Assembly (NCBI GenBank): GCA_022829145.1
Contig: CM040745.1
Coordinates: 30,463,406-30,527,405, forward strand
DNA: 64,000 nucleotides
Direction: 5' to 3'
Source: Albula goreensis
Lineage: Eukaryota > Chordata > Actinopteri > Albuliformes > Albulidae
The position numbers and the translations under genes are program-made. This document shows positions 43,761-56,984 of this stretch, one piece after another; within the stretch, counting starts at the first letter, position 1; each line of letters opens with the position of its first letter. Under the pieces are notes generated by a model. That model was not told the origin of the DNA. It was given only the letters and a program-made list of their open reading frames with translations, and ran no database searches.

Positions 43761-46700
43761 CACCAAAAAGTGTAAATGTATCCTTAGCTAAATTTTAACA
43801 GAATCTTTCATGATTTTTTTTTATTTTGTTTGTGTTAGAAAGCCTTGCACACAGAAAGGCCTTTTTTGTGAAACATAAGTATTCTCTTGTGAAAAATATT
43901 TTAAAATATAATTCCATTGTAATTATACATAAGCTATGTTGTCATATCTATAATGCAGCCGGATACCATGGAATCCCTGTCCTCTGGCTTACATATTTTA
44001 GCCTTAGATAGTTTTTTAAAACAATGAATCACTAAATGTCTAAAGACAAGGTGTCAACCAAGTGTCTGTCAGTAGGATTTTTCTGTATGAGACAAGGGGA
44101 CGTGGCCTCACAATTTTTCTGAGGCACCACAATTGAGTTGTCTCCTTCCTACAATATTACCACAAAGATGTGAACAAGAGCAAGAAAATCAGCATATCCT
44201 TACAGATATACCTCTCTTTTTTTTCTTTTTTTACTGTGGGTCAGGAATCTACCATTCATCTGGGAGGAAGTGGGCAATGTGTTTTCTTAATTGGGATCTT
44301 GAGAGATCAGGGGAGAGGAAACCCCCCCCCCTCCTAACCCATACTTATGTCAACCTTCCCCTGACTGCATATTAAATCTGCCCCATCCCCCCCACACATG
44401 CACACATACTGCTTACTTTTCCCTTTTTAAGAGGTTTTTGTAGAATCTGAGCAGCTGATGTAATTAGTCGTTTCAGAGCCGCACACTTCATATTACTGGC
44501 CATAAACAGACATTCAATACTTTCCTTTCAGAGGCCTGCTTATATTGGGACTTTAAAATCCGTTTAGGATTTTCTGATGTTTACACTTTGCAAACAGTAA
44601 TGCCTCTATATTCGACTAAAAGGAATTCTATTAATTTGTTCATTTTAAGAAACAAAACTAAATATTTTTATTTTGTCAGACTTTGTACCAGCATCACATT
44701 ATAATAACGGTTTTGTTTTCGGAGATCAGCAATGAGTGTTCTAAACATGCCCTGAAAACAAAGAGGGGAAAATTATTATGATCTCCCCACAGTATCAACA
44801 ACAAAACATTCCTGATCTGGATGTGAGGATGATTACATATCTCAAAACAAATTAAATAAAATCTGAATTACACAGTCTAATAAGGACTCTGACATTCTTT
44901 AATCAGTAGCATATCCATTGCAAATTATGCCTTGGTAATATATTTAATTTCTTGTATTCAGAATAACAGTACCTAATGCAAACTGGAGAGGTACAGGTGT
45001 CTTACACAGAAACAGAAAAATGTGACTTCCAAGAACATCATATTGGGTATTTCATACTGTCGTTACTGTATATTAAATAGTCCCTCTTTGGTCTCAAACA
45101 GTACTTAGTTCACTGTGATTGTCGTGATTGTCCACAATTAAAGTTTAAGTTTAAACTTAACAACATTTTTTACTTTTTTTTTGCTATATTTCAGACTTGT
45201 CAAATTTCAACTGAATCAAATTAAAATAACATATAAACAAATTCGTGTTGTTTATTGAATCAAATTTTTTATACATTTTGAACAGAATTTACTCCATTAC
45301 AAATTAGATTATTGATTTTACATTGATCTCACTTGGACTCTTTTTTAAATTTGTATGCATTAATCTGACTAACTGCTAATGATATACATTCCCATTTTCA
45401 CATTATAAAATGATATATAATGCACCGATTAATAGTTTTGTAAGCTTTTATAACAGAATCTTTTCCTTACTCAAATATATGTATAAAAGATTATTTTAAA
45501 ATACATGTATTAATTATAGTATATATCGACTGCCCTATGGTAAGATAAGATACTCTGCCAGTGTCAGAACACTGAAACAGCTGGGTCACCATGTGAGATC
45601 ATGTTTTCTGGGCAAGCCTGTGAGGTCTTAAGATGACACTCGAAGATATTTGCAGTTCCTTTTCATGGCCCACAAGAAGCTGAAACTTGAACGAGTTAAA
45701 AAAAACTATAACATAGCAGCACACGTTACATAAAATGATACCTGTATACAGCAGTGAAGTTCCATAACCTGCCACTCTCAAACGTATATCAAATTCTCTG
45801 CCACTTTTTATAGGGTTGGAGATAGGCTAAAATGTAGAGAAATATTGGCTTATTTTCAGAAATTAAAAAAGAAATTTAAGTGGTGACTGAGACGAGCTGT
45901 CAGGGACCTTCCACCTCTGGACCACCCAGTCAGTCGATGAGTCTGTCAGTCAAAGCACCACATCTGAGGTTTGCCCTCAACCACCAGCACAGTCAGCACC
46001 CTCCCTCTGCCCATGTACACTACTGGATTGTTCCATGTAAGAGAGCTGTATAGGAGGCCTGGCACTCGTATCTGGATTGAACATACTTCCCGAGGTGAAG
46101 GATGAGATTTTGATGTTATAGATTTGTGCTTGGGGCTGTTTAAAGCCAGCAGTGACTTTGTCCAATGACTCCACCGATATCCGGAAAGGACAGAGCGCGT
46201 GTCACAAGTATACAGAGTTTAAGCTGAACTCGTCCGTCATCGCATCGGAGCACAGACACCTAATCCTGCCATTGCTAATAACAACCCCTGCCGGAGAGGT
46301 GCTGGAAACTCAGGGGGGGATTTCAAACCCATCCCCCCAGCCCAACACCAGGCCTCCCAGAACAAACGGAGGTGGAGCGACTGCTTCGTATTAATGTTTA
46401 ATTAAGTTAAAGCAGGGATGGGGTGGGAGGAGGGGGAGTCCTCCCCACAGACGTGAAACACAACTGAAGTCGTCTATTCTTTCATGGCTTTGAGCTGGCA
46501 TTCCGATGAGCTGGGATCACTGCCTCAGCCCTTTGACTTGCTGCTATGTGATCTCTCTCTCATGTGATTAATTCAATAAAATCATTAAGCGCTTTTGACC
46601 CCTCACTCCCCCCCCATCCCCCTGTGGTACCCCCCCTCCAGGCATGTGTGCACTGACAGATCTCTGCTTAACACCTTCATACATTACAGATAACCTTTTT

Positions 46701-49700
46701 AGCACCAGCTGAGAAGAATCAGGCGCACTCTCCAGAGATTGGCATTGACTGATGGAAAAAAATTACATCTGAACTCTTTTTAGTGATTCCATCGGCTTTG
46801 AACTGATGCACATGAAAAAAAAAAACAAGTCTAAGATCACTGGCTTTGTACTCCTAGTCATGGTGCGTAAGTGTGTTTGTGTGTATGTGTATGTTTGAGT
46901 GTGTGTGTTACTGTGCTTTCTTTCAAATATGGACATTTCACTGTAATATACTAAATCAGTTTTCCTTTTCACTTCATACTAACTGTACTTGAATTTATGT
47001 CTACCAACAGGACATAATGCACATACTCTATCTTAATGCTAAACATATTTAGCTCTCCTTAAAGACTAATGGAAATACATTTGTGTTTTATTTCAGATGT
47101 TTGGTTTCTGTTTTTAAGTCTTCTTAAGATAAGGATGTTATCTTAGAAAAATCCTTTAATGCAATGAGCAGTCTTCCCAGGTCTCCTTTTAAGTCTACAA
47201 ATACTAAAAAAAAACTCATTTCAAAAGACTTTGAATTCAAAACATGGGTATGATCTCGTAGATGGCTCTCACTGGTATCTGTGTCTAAGGTCCATTGGCT
47301 GACTGGAGTGGACTGCAGTGTCCTGTGTCCTGAGCTGGTGTTCACTTAATCCCAAGTAGCCTTGAATGTGCACTCAGCAAGTGTACACTTCAATCCATGT
47401 GCAGAGGGCTGTTCAGGCAGTATTTGTGGGAAATGGGAGAGAAGGGCCCCCTGGGAACACAGCCAGTGCCACAAAACCAGCAGGGGGGCCTCATTTTTAA
47501 GCTGCCTTAAATGTTGCCTGAAGAGAATATAAATCACGCTGAGGGAAACTCATCAACGATATGATAGCGCAAGGTGTCCAGATGGTAAATATAAAATACA
47601 TATGGGGCCCCCCACTGACTTTCTCCTTTTCTGGCAGCTCTCGAGAGGCCACCTGTGATGTGTTGGTATTGGGCCTCTTACACTGTACACACATTCTATC
47701 TGGTTTGCAGTACTGAAACACTTGTATCAAAATTCAGTTGTGATTTTTGTGACTCAAGATCTGACCCTTAATTCAGTCTCGAACTTTGATGGTAGGCCTA
47801 CTTGTCCATTATGACTTTCATGACATTTCTTTTGAAATAGACTAGATTAGTCCAGTTAGAGCTACTGGAGCTGGTTAGAGTCATGTGAGATTCAAATCAG
47901 ACTTGACCATGCTGACTTGGATTTTGACCTGAACTTGAACGATGGGGACTTGAGACCCAACGTTCGGCGACTCAATTATAAGGACTGCTGGTTTGATAAA
48001 GCTATCAGCTTCCTCAGCTTACAGAGTGTTTCTTCAAACACAACAAGTAGAAGATGACAACAAAGTGTAATGAGACACCAGCACTAATGCCAGAGTCAGG
48101 TTTGAGCTATGCTACCTCACTGAGAAAGGATAGGGTAAATCCCTGGCCCTTCTCTGCATGAGGAGAGCGAGGACAGCTTGATGCATCCTTCTTGAATTTA
48201 CAGCCATGATCATTGTCTTTGTTATTTTTTGCCCTCTGAATTGACGGCGTTACACCGCAGTCGTTCACTCATCTCACTCAGAGGTGTACTATGATATATC
48301 CAGATCCTTTTCCCTGGATTTCAGCATCTCAGTAAATCTGAGCACCTCACTTTCTGGGGATGGGATATGAGAGGGGTTCAGTGTCCAAGCCGGCATTTCG
48401 GAGGGAGTCTCCAGTGAGGTGCCCCCCCTCCGTCTTGGATATGTGCTTCAAAGAAGTTGAGAGTTTTAAATGACCGGTCTGACAGGTCAGCTTTCACTGA
48501 AAAGCAGTCTGCTCGGATGCCTTACACCGCTGCACCACTTTCGCCATCCTTTTCACATTTCACCCCTCTGCATTGGGATGGCTGCCATTTCAGCTCCAAG
48601 ACCCTGACATGAGCATCCCTTGGCTCAAAGCTAGATGGTCCCCGGAATTTGGTTACAGCTTAAATCTCGACTCCAAATAAGGATGATGTGTGTGGGGATG
48701 TGGTGTGTGTCTCTTGCTCTGTTACTCAGAACTGTTGCCCCTGGCTCCCTTCCTAGAATCATCACTGATTCAATGTGTTTATTAGGATCTGTCAATCTAA
48801 AAAGAAATTGCCATATATGTGGTAAGAATAGACTTGTATATCTATTTCTAAATCATGGGGTAATTAAATATAAAAAATATTATTCAATGGAATATTTCCT
48901 TATAAAACCAAATGGAAGTTTCAGCCCTAGCCTGATCGTTTCAATGATATAACATTTGCCATCAGGAATTAGTATTTCAAATATTAATATACACATGTAA
49001 ATGTATAATATTTCATAATGTGAATGTATGTTGTATCATATGGATATACCCCATCAAGCTTCCACTAAAGGGCAAAAAACTGGTTGAGATGCATATGACT
49101 ACAGGACAGTCCTGGGCCCACCGTAAACTCCAAGGTGTTTACAAAAAATACAGAGGAATGGTTTCCTTCCTGACTGGAGGGTGACTCATCACAAATGATT
49201 TTTAATTCATATTCACTATGCTGTTTTAGATGCCACGTGGTTTTAAGCATGTGTATTTGTGTGAGTGCTTGCATGTGTGTATGCATACATGCGTGTGTGT
49301 ATGTGGGTATGTGCATGGTCATGTGAGTTTGTATGTGTGTGTCCGTGGATGGTCATAAATTCATCAAGAGGTTAGGTTGTGGTTGTAGAAAAAAAACCTT
49401 GGAAATTCACTGACAAGATTAATATGCAGTTGATGGGAAGGTTTTCACGACAGGGTGCCAACAAATAAACACAATTCAGAAATGCCAAGTCCCCCGGGGG
49501 CGGTGTGTTGGAGAGGGGGAGTCGGTCCTCGGGTGAACAGACACCACCATTCCCGGAATTCCTGCGAGGGGATTGGGTGGCTCCGGTCACTTTACATGCC
49601 ATGGGAAGACAGCAAGCTGTCCTGTTCCAGGAGGAACAGCATAAACAATGATAAAAAAGGTTCAAAGGTGGAACATCACCGTCAGCTCACTAAAATTAAT

Positions 49701-51340
49701 GGCTTTCATGAATCATACAATAACATCAATAAGTATTTCAAGAAATGGAAATGAGTTGGAAAGGATTATTAATTCAAACTGAATTCTGTTTTGGTGAATG
49801 TGTCAGGTGCTTTTTATTATTTAAGAATTTGAGCATAATTGGAAATAAAATAATACTAAAAAAAATAATGGAATCACTTTACAAAGCTTTTTTCTGTGAG
49901 AATGTGCAAAGAAAGGCAAAAAAAGATAAACCAAAAATGTCTTTAAATCCATTTTGGCTCAAAAACTTCAGTTTCCATTGGATTTATCAATTTTTACAAC
50001 TCAGTAGCCAGCACTGGGCTTAGCAGAGATTATAATCAGAAATGTATGTGTTTTGTACCTTGGAAGCTAACACCGGCTTTGGTTGAGGGTCAAGATTGTG
50101 ATGTGTGATTGTGTGAGATGAGACATTTTCACAGTATGGTAGCCAGTACTCACAGGGGCTCAGAGATTTGCTCAAAATGCATGTCACTAAACAGGCTGAA
50201 ATCCCTTTAAAACCTTTGCCTTTGTGTCAGCCAGGAAATTACGATCACGCAGGGCTCTGGGTGTCATTTACCAGTGCTGGCTGTTAATTAATATCTGTTG
50301 CACTTTATGAGCAATTTTCAACCTTTTTTCAACTCACATAAGAGAAGAGAATACAGGGATCTTGTCCAGGTGAAATACTCTGGCTGAAGACTTGCTGGGT
50401 TTTTTAGAAGGTTTGCTTTGGCTAAAAGCAACTCTTTTTTTTGGTTCACATTCACTCACAGTATCTTTAGCATGCAACCGATAAGAGTGGCCCAAAACCA
50501 CAGGAAACTTCATCCTCAAACTGCAGGGTCACTCCAACACCCACTTAACATCAGACACCTGCTACAGCCACAGATCCAATACCAGAAAGAGAGGGATGGG
50601 GTCTTCTGTTTCAGAGAACGCCACACCGCTGTGTCTGCACAGCCCAGAGCCCCCTCTCCTCTGCTCAGGAGATGACAGAAGTGTGCTATATTGGACCAGG
50701 CTAGCAGACACCTCTGCACTTTCTCCCCCAGCTCATGAACATGTCTTCCAGCACACTTCAGACCCGGAGATTAACCCATGGAGCAGGGAGACAGGGCTGC
50801 GACACCTGTCACAGTCTGCTGTCTGCCCCTACCCCCCCCCCACACACACACCGCCAGCTTATATCTCCTGGCCCATGGTAATAGACTGTCCTCTCTAGCT
50901 TTCTCCTCCTCTGTAAACAGTCAATACTGATCAATTTTACATTGACTCTGACAGAGCATATTTGAGCTCTACTGTTACATGAACACTGTATACTTTTTTG
51001 CACACATTCCCTGACCCTACCCCCTACCCATACCCTTTGTTACAGTTTCCACAGATAAATATATGGTGGCTTATCCTGAATAAAATAGCAATCTGGTCAA
51101 ACAGCCTTCTGAAGTAACACTTATATCCACAAACACTCAGACTACACTAAATCTGCTTCCCAGAATCAAACAAAGTGGAGAAATCTCACAGCCTTTAAAA
51201 ACTGTTCACATTGGACGTCATTCAGCCTTCCCAAAGCAAAGTATTCCTCTCAGCTGGCACACTCCATTTCAGAGGAGAAGTGTGGCTCAAGGTGAAGACG
51301 GCCATGTGTCATTGTCAGAGCTGAGCTGGGGTGTGTGTCT
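43761..51340. other. Intergenic, gene-poor, with several conserved-element-like blocks
   Basis: No exon was recognised. Contains C-rich tracts (44319-44335, 46608-46638), a 16-bp palindrome at 45145, a possible SINE head on the minus strand at 48478-48549, and TG/CA-rich tracts (46865-46915, 49250-49345). Blocks at 46140-46610 and 47340-47660 look like regulatory elements. Confidence 0.55.
48478..48549 (-). mobile_element. tRNA-derived SINE head, partial
   Basis: The minus strand reads GTGGTGCAGCGGTGTAAGGC, a good pol III A-box region of a tRNA-derived SINE. No clear B box was found, so it is a fragment at best. Confidence 0.35.
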
Positions 51341-51359
51341 GGTGTGTGTGTGTGTGTGT
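51330..51359 (+). repeat. (TG)n microsatellite
   Basis: About ten uninterrupted TG units follow a GTGTGTGTCTGG lead-in and abut the G-rich tract. Confidence 0.8.
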
Positions 51360-51383
51360 GGGGTGGGGGGTTGGGGGGTTGGG
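51360..51383 (+). other. Strong G-quadruplex motif
   Basis: GGGG-T-GGGGGG-TT-GGGGGG-TT-GGG: four long G runs with one- and two-base loops, directly after a TG repeat. This is among the most stable quadruplex arrangements expected from sequence. Confidence 0.75.
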
Positions 51384-51599
51384 TAACGTTCTGCACCGAT
51401 TCCAAGGTCAGGAGCCCCATATGCCACCCCCTCCCTCCCCTCCTGTTGGGGGAGGATTGTAATAGCTCCACTGACAGACATGTTTCACCAGCTGGGATGG
51501 CAGCGGCTCACATGGGGGGTTAACCCCTGAATAGCTGAGGGGTTTCGGGGGACCACATGGCTGACGGTAGGTGCAGCAGAGAGCCAGGGCACCATAGGT

Positions 51600-51770
51600 A
51601 CCAGTGTTAGCATGGTAGTTAGAGTTCCTGGTTTGAATCCCAGGAGATGTACCCCCAAGAAATGCACATCCAGAATTACTTGACCAAATATGCAGCAACA
51701 TAAATGGACAATATTTAGCATGTGAGCTATGCACATTGCGCAGTGACATGGGTGTCTGATAAAAGCAAAG
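51600..51770 (+). mobile_element. tRNA-derived SINE, nearly full length but decayed
   Basis: A-box-like TAGCATGGTAGTTAGAG, then a near-perfect B box GGTTTGAATCCC at 51630-51641, GTACCCCCAAGAAATG, and a tail ending ACATTGCGCAGTGACATG and TGTCTGATAA. Block order matches fish SINEs whose tail ends in TCGCTCTGGATAAGAGCGTC, and the copy at 7690. Confidence 0.65.
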
Positions 51771-51899
51771 AGCAGAGGTTGAATGACAGAAAAGCTGTGG
51801 GGTCCCATGACAGGAACAGGGGGTCTGGTTTTAGGGTGCCAGTGAACCTGTTTCTTTATCCTTTTATGGGGCAGCCTGTATAAGGGGAGCCCTGAGTGC

Positions 51900-52330
51900 T
51901 TATCACAGGGCAGGGGCCTCAGGTCTTTTTCACAGAACAGGACCTATGGCAAGGGCCCTTGGTAGGTTTCACAGTGAGGGCACTATGATAAGGCTCTTAT
52001 CATAGGGTAAAAAGGTATTTTTCATAATCAAAAACACTATGATTATGGCCCTAGACATTTTTCACAGTCAAAGACACTATGATAAGGGCCCTAGATATTT
52101 TTCACAGTCAAAGACACTATGATAAGGGCCCTAGATATTTTTCACAGTCAAAGACACTATGATAAGGGCCTAGATATTTTTCACAGTCAAAGACACTATG
52201 ATAAGGGCCCTAGATATTTTTCACAGTCAAAGACACTATGATAAGGGCCCTAGATATTTTTCACAGTCAAAGACACTATGATAAGGGCCCTGGGTTTCCT
52301 ACACAGGGCAGGTCCTATGAAAGGGGGCTC
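51900..52330 (+). repeat. 40-bp minisatellite array
   Basis: Units beginning TTCACAGTCAAAGACACTAT start at 52061, 52101, 52141, 52180, 52220 and 52260, with period 40 and one 39-base unit. They are almost identical. More diverged units flank them on the left (51929, 51968, 52021) and on the right (near 52300). Each unit contains GGGCCC. The period is not a multiple of three, so it is not coding. Confidence 0.92.
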
Positions 52331-53849
52331 TGTTGCTCTTTTCTTCTCCAGGCAGAAGGACCTGGGGTCTCGTTCTGTGAACAGCTGTGGAAACACATGT
52401 CACATAGCACTGGGTTTTCCCTAAAAACAACTGGGAAAACAAAACATTCAAACCTCCACCCTGCCCTAAGTCCAGCCTCAAGGTCCCCCCTCCCCAACCC
52501 CAGCCAAAAAGCCTCATACGCAGGATGCCTTTCACTACTCTCCATTGTAATCATCCAATATTACCCCTCCCCATAAAAAAGAGCAATTTTCTGCATCCTG
52601 AGCTCTGCAGTTAATTATAAAAATTATATTAAAGTGGCTGTATTGTGGGGGGTTGGAGGAAAATTACACTTGGGATAATGGATGAAATCAGTTAAATTGT
52701 CCTTGACAGTATCATTATACAGTAATGACAATTAGTAAGATGAAATGTCCACTTTCCTTCAGTAACTTATAGTTTCTCTGTAGCTAAAAATATTTTGCAT
52801 CTCCTGTCCATATGCTTCTCAATGGCTATGGATGAATGAGGTATCATGCCACCAAAAATGGATGAGGATACCGTATGTGAACAGAAACTGACAACTCTTT
52901 GTGTTTTGTTGTGAAGAATTAAACCTTTTGGTTGGAAGAAACAGGTCAGTCATTCAAATATAAATGTAGCTCCACCCATTTGGTACCATGATGCCCATTA
53001 AACTGTCAGTCTGCTATGACAAGAGGGCAATAGAAAAGAGAGGAGAGAAGCAGCACAGGATCTTTTGATAGATAATGAGTTGCAGGGTTTGTACACCATG
53101 TTCAGAGGAGATCATTAACATGTAACAACATTGTTAACAGCTTATCAAAAAGTTCATCTCATGCTCAGGGATATCCACAGCCCAGCAACCTGACAGACAG
53201 ATCATCCCACCCGACAAAGACGGATGAGATCAGAATGTCATCGGCCACTTGACAGAGCTGGAGGGGTTCTATTCAGGTGCTGATGACTAATTTCAGTGGG
53301 GGGTTTGGAGAGGCCTGCCAGGACGCTCATGGCACTCGTCCACTCTGCTGTAACATAGCTGTTATTTGCACTACAGCAGAAAATGCTTCGCAGATGAATA
53401 TTGACTGCGCGCTGCCACCACGTGTTTTTCCAAAGCCGGGACACAGATTAGTGGAGATTATATGTGATTCTATGCTGGCATCGCCTAACTGTAAAAAAGG
53501 CAACTTAACCCCTCGACTGTCAGTGTGGTGATTCAATTTATAGCACCCCCTCCATATACACACATCTCCTCCTCCTTACCCCCTTGTGAGTGATTTTTAA
53601 AGTAACTGTATCTGCTAAATTCAGATACCACTCCCAGTGTACTACCCTGCCAAATTCAGGCCCCTCTGATTCACCTGCTCATCATGGACCAGCCACTGTC
53701 TGGCTGGTTCAGCTGTATGTCTGAGAGACAGACCCTCCCAAATCCTCCCCCTGCATAGACACACACACAAAATTTGCCCAGCCCCAAGTCAGGTTTCTGC
53801 GGCTTTAACCTTTCACATTAAAATCAAGTCAGACCCGGCTGTCCAGTGT

Positions 53850-53876
53850 GGGGCTGGGGCTGGGGGGAGGGAGGGG
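53850..53876 (+). other. G-quadruplex-forming tract
   Basis: Runs GGGG-CT-GGGG-CT-GGGGGG-A-GGG-A-GGGG satisfy the quadruplex rule with short loops. Confidence 0.7.
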
Positions 53877-54024
53877 ATGCTGGCATTAGCCGCTTTGGTC
53901 CCCCTCAGCTGTTTGTGTTCATAACATTATGACAGAATATCGACCCCTGACTGACAAATGTAAAAAAAGAAGGAACCCTGGAGCAACATTCCACCCTTGT
54001 ATGGGTCCCATGTGTATGTGTGAG

Positions 54025-54052
54025 TGTGTGGGTGGGTGTGTGTGTGTGTGTG
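54025..54052 (+). repeat. (TG)n microsatellite
   Basis: GTGGGTGGG lead-in followed by about nine TG units. Confidence 0.75.
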
Positions 54053-55405
54053 TCAGAGAGAGAAAGACTGTGAAAGATTTTGCTCCAGACCACTGTTTAG
54101 TTGTCTCCACTGAGGCTGGGTGAGAGGGAAGACTTATTTTAAAGACTAGAACAGGTGGACAAGCCTTGATTACGCCTCAATTCCAGATGCTAAATTCATT
54201 GATTCATTGAAAGTGTATTAGTAGTAAAAACCATTTCCAGGGTTGAATGTTTCTTCAGTTTCAAAATACAGAATTAATATGTAGGCCTAGAAATGTATTT
54301 TATATATCCAATAATCTAATGTAGGAAATAACTAAATATCACGACAGTGTTTTGTGTAATGGCACCGCATGTATTCCATTGCTCTCATCCCTAACAACAG
54401 GCTTTTAAAAGCCTTATTAGTGTAATTAAGGGTGACAGGAGAGGCTGATTGCCTTGTCATTATTAAGGGTATGATATAATAGTCAGGTATAGTTGTAGTC
54501 TGATTATAAGAAGTGGAGGCATATGAAAATAATATCATATTAATCATGGGAAGAACATAATTGTATATTATCTAAGCAACATTAACCTCATGCTATTTCT
54601 GGAAAACTGGCAAAGGCAGTTGATCTGTGTTTTTCTCCGCTTTGGTCCTGGAATAGCCCTGTTTATAACATATGTATAAGTTCTGAAACAGATTTTAAAA
54701 ATGTTAAAATGCAGGTTTGGCTTATCACCATATTTTTTGTCCTTTGTCCTTTCCAATGGAAAATTCAATTTATCAATGACCAGGTGTCTACATATTCAGC
54801 ATGTTGGACTTCCAGCTGTAGGTCTGTAATTACATCAGTTCAAAATGTCACCTCTCACAAAGAATTATTGTCCACATGACTTTACTAATACATTAAGGTA
54901 TCAGTTGTCTGACAATTGGACTGGTTGGTCTAAGTAACCTCCATCACATAAAAATGGGATAATCATTGATTGATACTTGGATATTCAGTCTGCATGTATA
55001 TACATATTTTCTATGACATGGTAAAAACAAATAGGGTACATCTTTGGTCATTAGAAATTATAAGTATCACATTCAAACTAATTAACTGCTTTTCATGCTA
55101 CAGGAATTACAAATAAGGCTGGATCAAAAATCTGAATACATAATGTACTCCGACACACCAAGACAAAGAATGACTAGCCCCCTGAACCTACTCTTGCAAG
55201 CTAAAATACTGATCACAGTTAAGAAGCTTAATTAGCTAATTGTTTTGTGCATGAATCAAATTTTTACAAGTACTTTGAATCCTTTGCCTGTCAAGTTTAA
55301 TGACACCTTGTTTATTTTCCCAAACAGTAAACTTTATAATTAGGTTTTTTGCATATTGCTGCCATGACTCAAAATCTCTAAGATGCAAGTATGTTTCACT
55401 CCTAA

Positions 55406-55409
<4 letters not shown>

Positions 55410-55447
<38 letters not shown>
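55410..55447 (+). repeat. (GA)n microsatellite
   Basis: About 18 uninterrupted GA units. Confidence 0.9.
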
Positions 55448-55449
<2 letters not shown>

Positions 55450-56984
55450 CTAGGAGAATTGAAAGCCTGGGGCACGTAAGACAGAAACAAGAGGTTCATG
55501 TGGTCCACTGATGTCATTGCATGACAGTATGATTTGTTTATATTTAAACCACATGACAGATTATACCACCTTTCCCCTGACAGAACCATGCTGAGTTTGG
55601 CCATGCTGTAACACATAGCTAGGGCATTGCTGACAAGTTGCATTTGGTTTTCCATTGTTGTCCATAGGCTGTTAATCCTTGCAAAAGCAATGCAATTCAC
55701 ACATCTATCTTACTACAGGGACAAGAATTGACAAAAGATGAATATGACAAAAATGAATTAAACTTCCAGTTTGGACATTTATGCGATCCTTTGACGTGCT
55801 TAATTGGTAGACGCACTTGACATGTTCAAAAACAAATATATTTCCTCATTCCTGCTAGGCCTGGAGCTCACAGCTCACTAATTTCATCTCTGACCTGCTT
55901 ATTCTGTAACCAGACCGGTGCCAGTTCTCATGCTTGATATAACTGAATTTATCCCACCTGGCCAGTGCTGCAAAGGTTTTATTTGAACAAGGGATCTGCT
56001 GAAGCAAAGTCAAGGGTCAATTGAATTGAAAACCTGAAGTGTCCCATTCAAAAATAAACTCTTAAGTATAATACTGGCTGTCATGGTTGCCATGTTGAAA
56101 CAAAATAATTTTGTTGAACACATTACATGCATAACAGTAAATTTTGATTTCCATTGATCACATAAGGTTTGTGATTAAAACACTCTTTTTTGTTTTCTTT
56201 CTGTGCTCTGGGCTCATCTGTGTTTGGTAGCGCCGCACTGTCGAGTGCCCAGCCTATGATTGCTCACCACTAAACATTCCAGAACATTCCACTGGCCACA
56301 GGCTGTTAAGCTTTCATTAGCTTTAAATGATTTACATTTCAATTAAGAGACGTTTGTTTTCTGAAGTCAGTCTCCATATCCAAACACCCTCTGACATAAG
56401 GACACGTTTTAGAAGGCAAAGGTTAAGTAGTTACACAGTTTAAACCCATTACAGACTACAGCAGTGCACATTTTCCCCACATTCATGCACAATATGAGAG
56501 GAAAATTTTAACCTATTATGTAAGCTGTAGATTATGTTGTTGTAGACTGTTGTTTTGATAAGCAGCACTTTTGGTGCACAGTAAATCATTTATAAATGGA
56601 GTAGTACAAAAAATGCACAGCTTAATGTGTCATAATGTGTCAGAACCCTGTAATATGTGAGCCTATAAATACAATTTTCTATGTTTATCCTTGTATACAT
56701 ACTCTGTGATGTAAACATTTATGATTAATAAGTCTGGTCTTAAAAATGTTATTGTATAATATAATCTTTGGCATAAAAAGTGTTGTATTGTGAATACTGT
56801 TGGCCAGGAGATGTTATTTTCCTTCCTTTGTTCTGGTGATGCCTCAGGAGGTCAAAGGTCACTGTATAAGAGGGGTGCTACAGAGGTGTGCTGGAGGCCA
56901 GATGTGTTGATGAGCGATTTCTTTGCGCCCTGATGAGCAAGGCACTGAGACGTGTGGTTTGGGGCCAGCACAGTGATACAAATC

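Noticed and set aside
52021-52300. CRISPR-like regular repeats
   Set aside because: Direct 40-bp tandem units with no spacers, in a vertebrate genome; it is a minisatellite.
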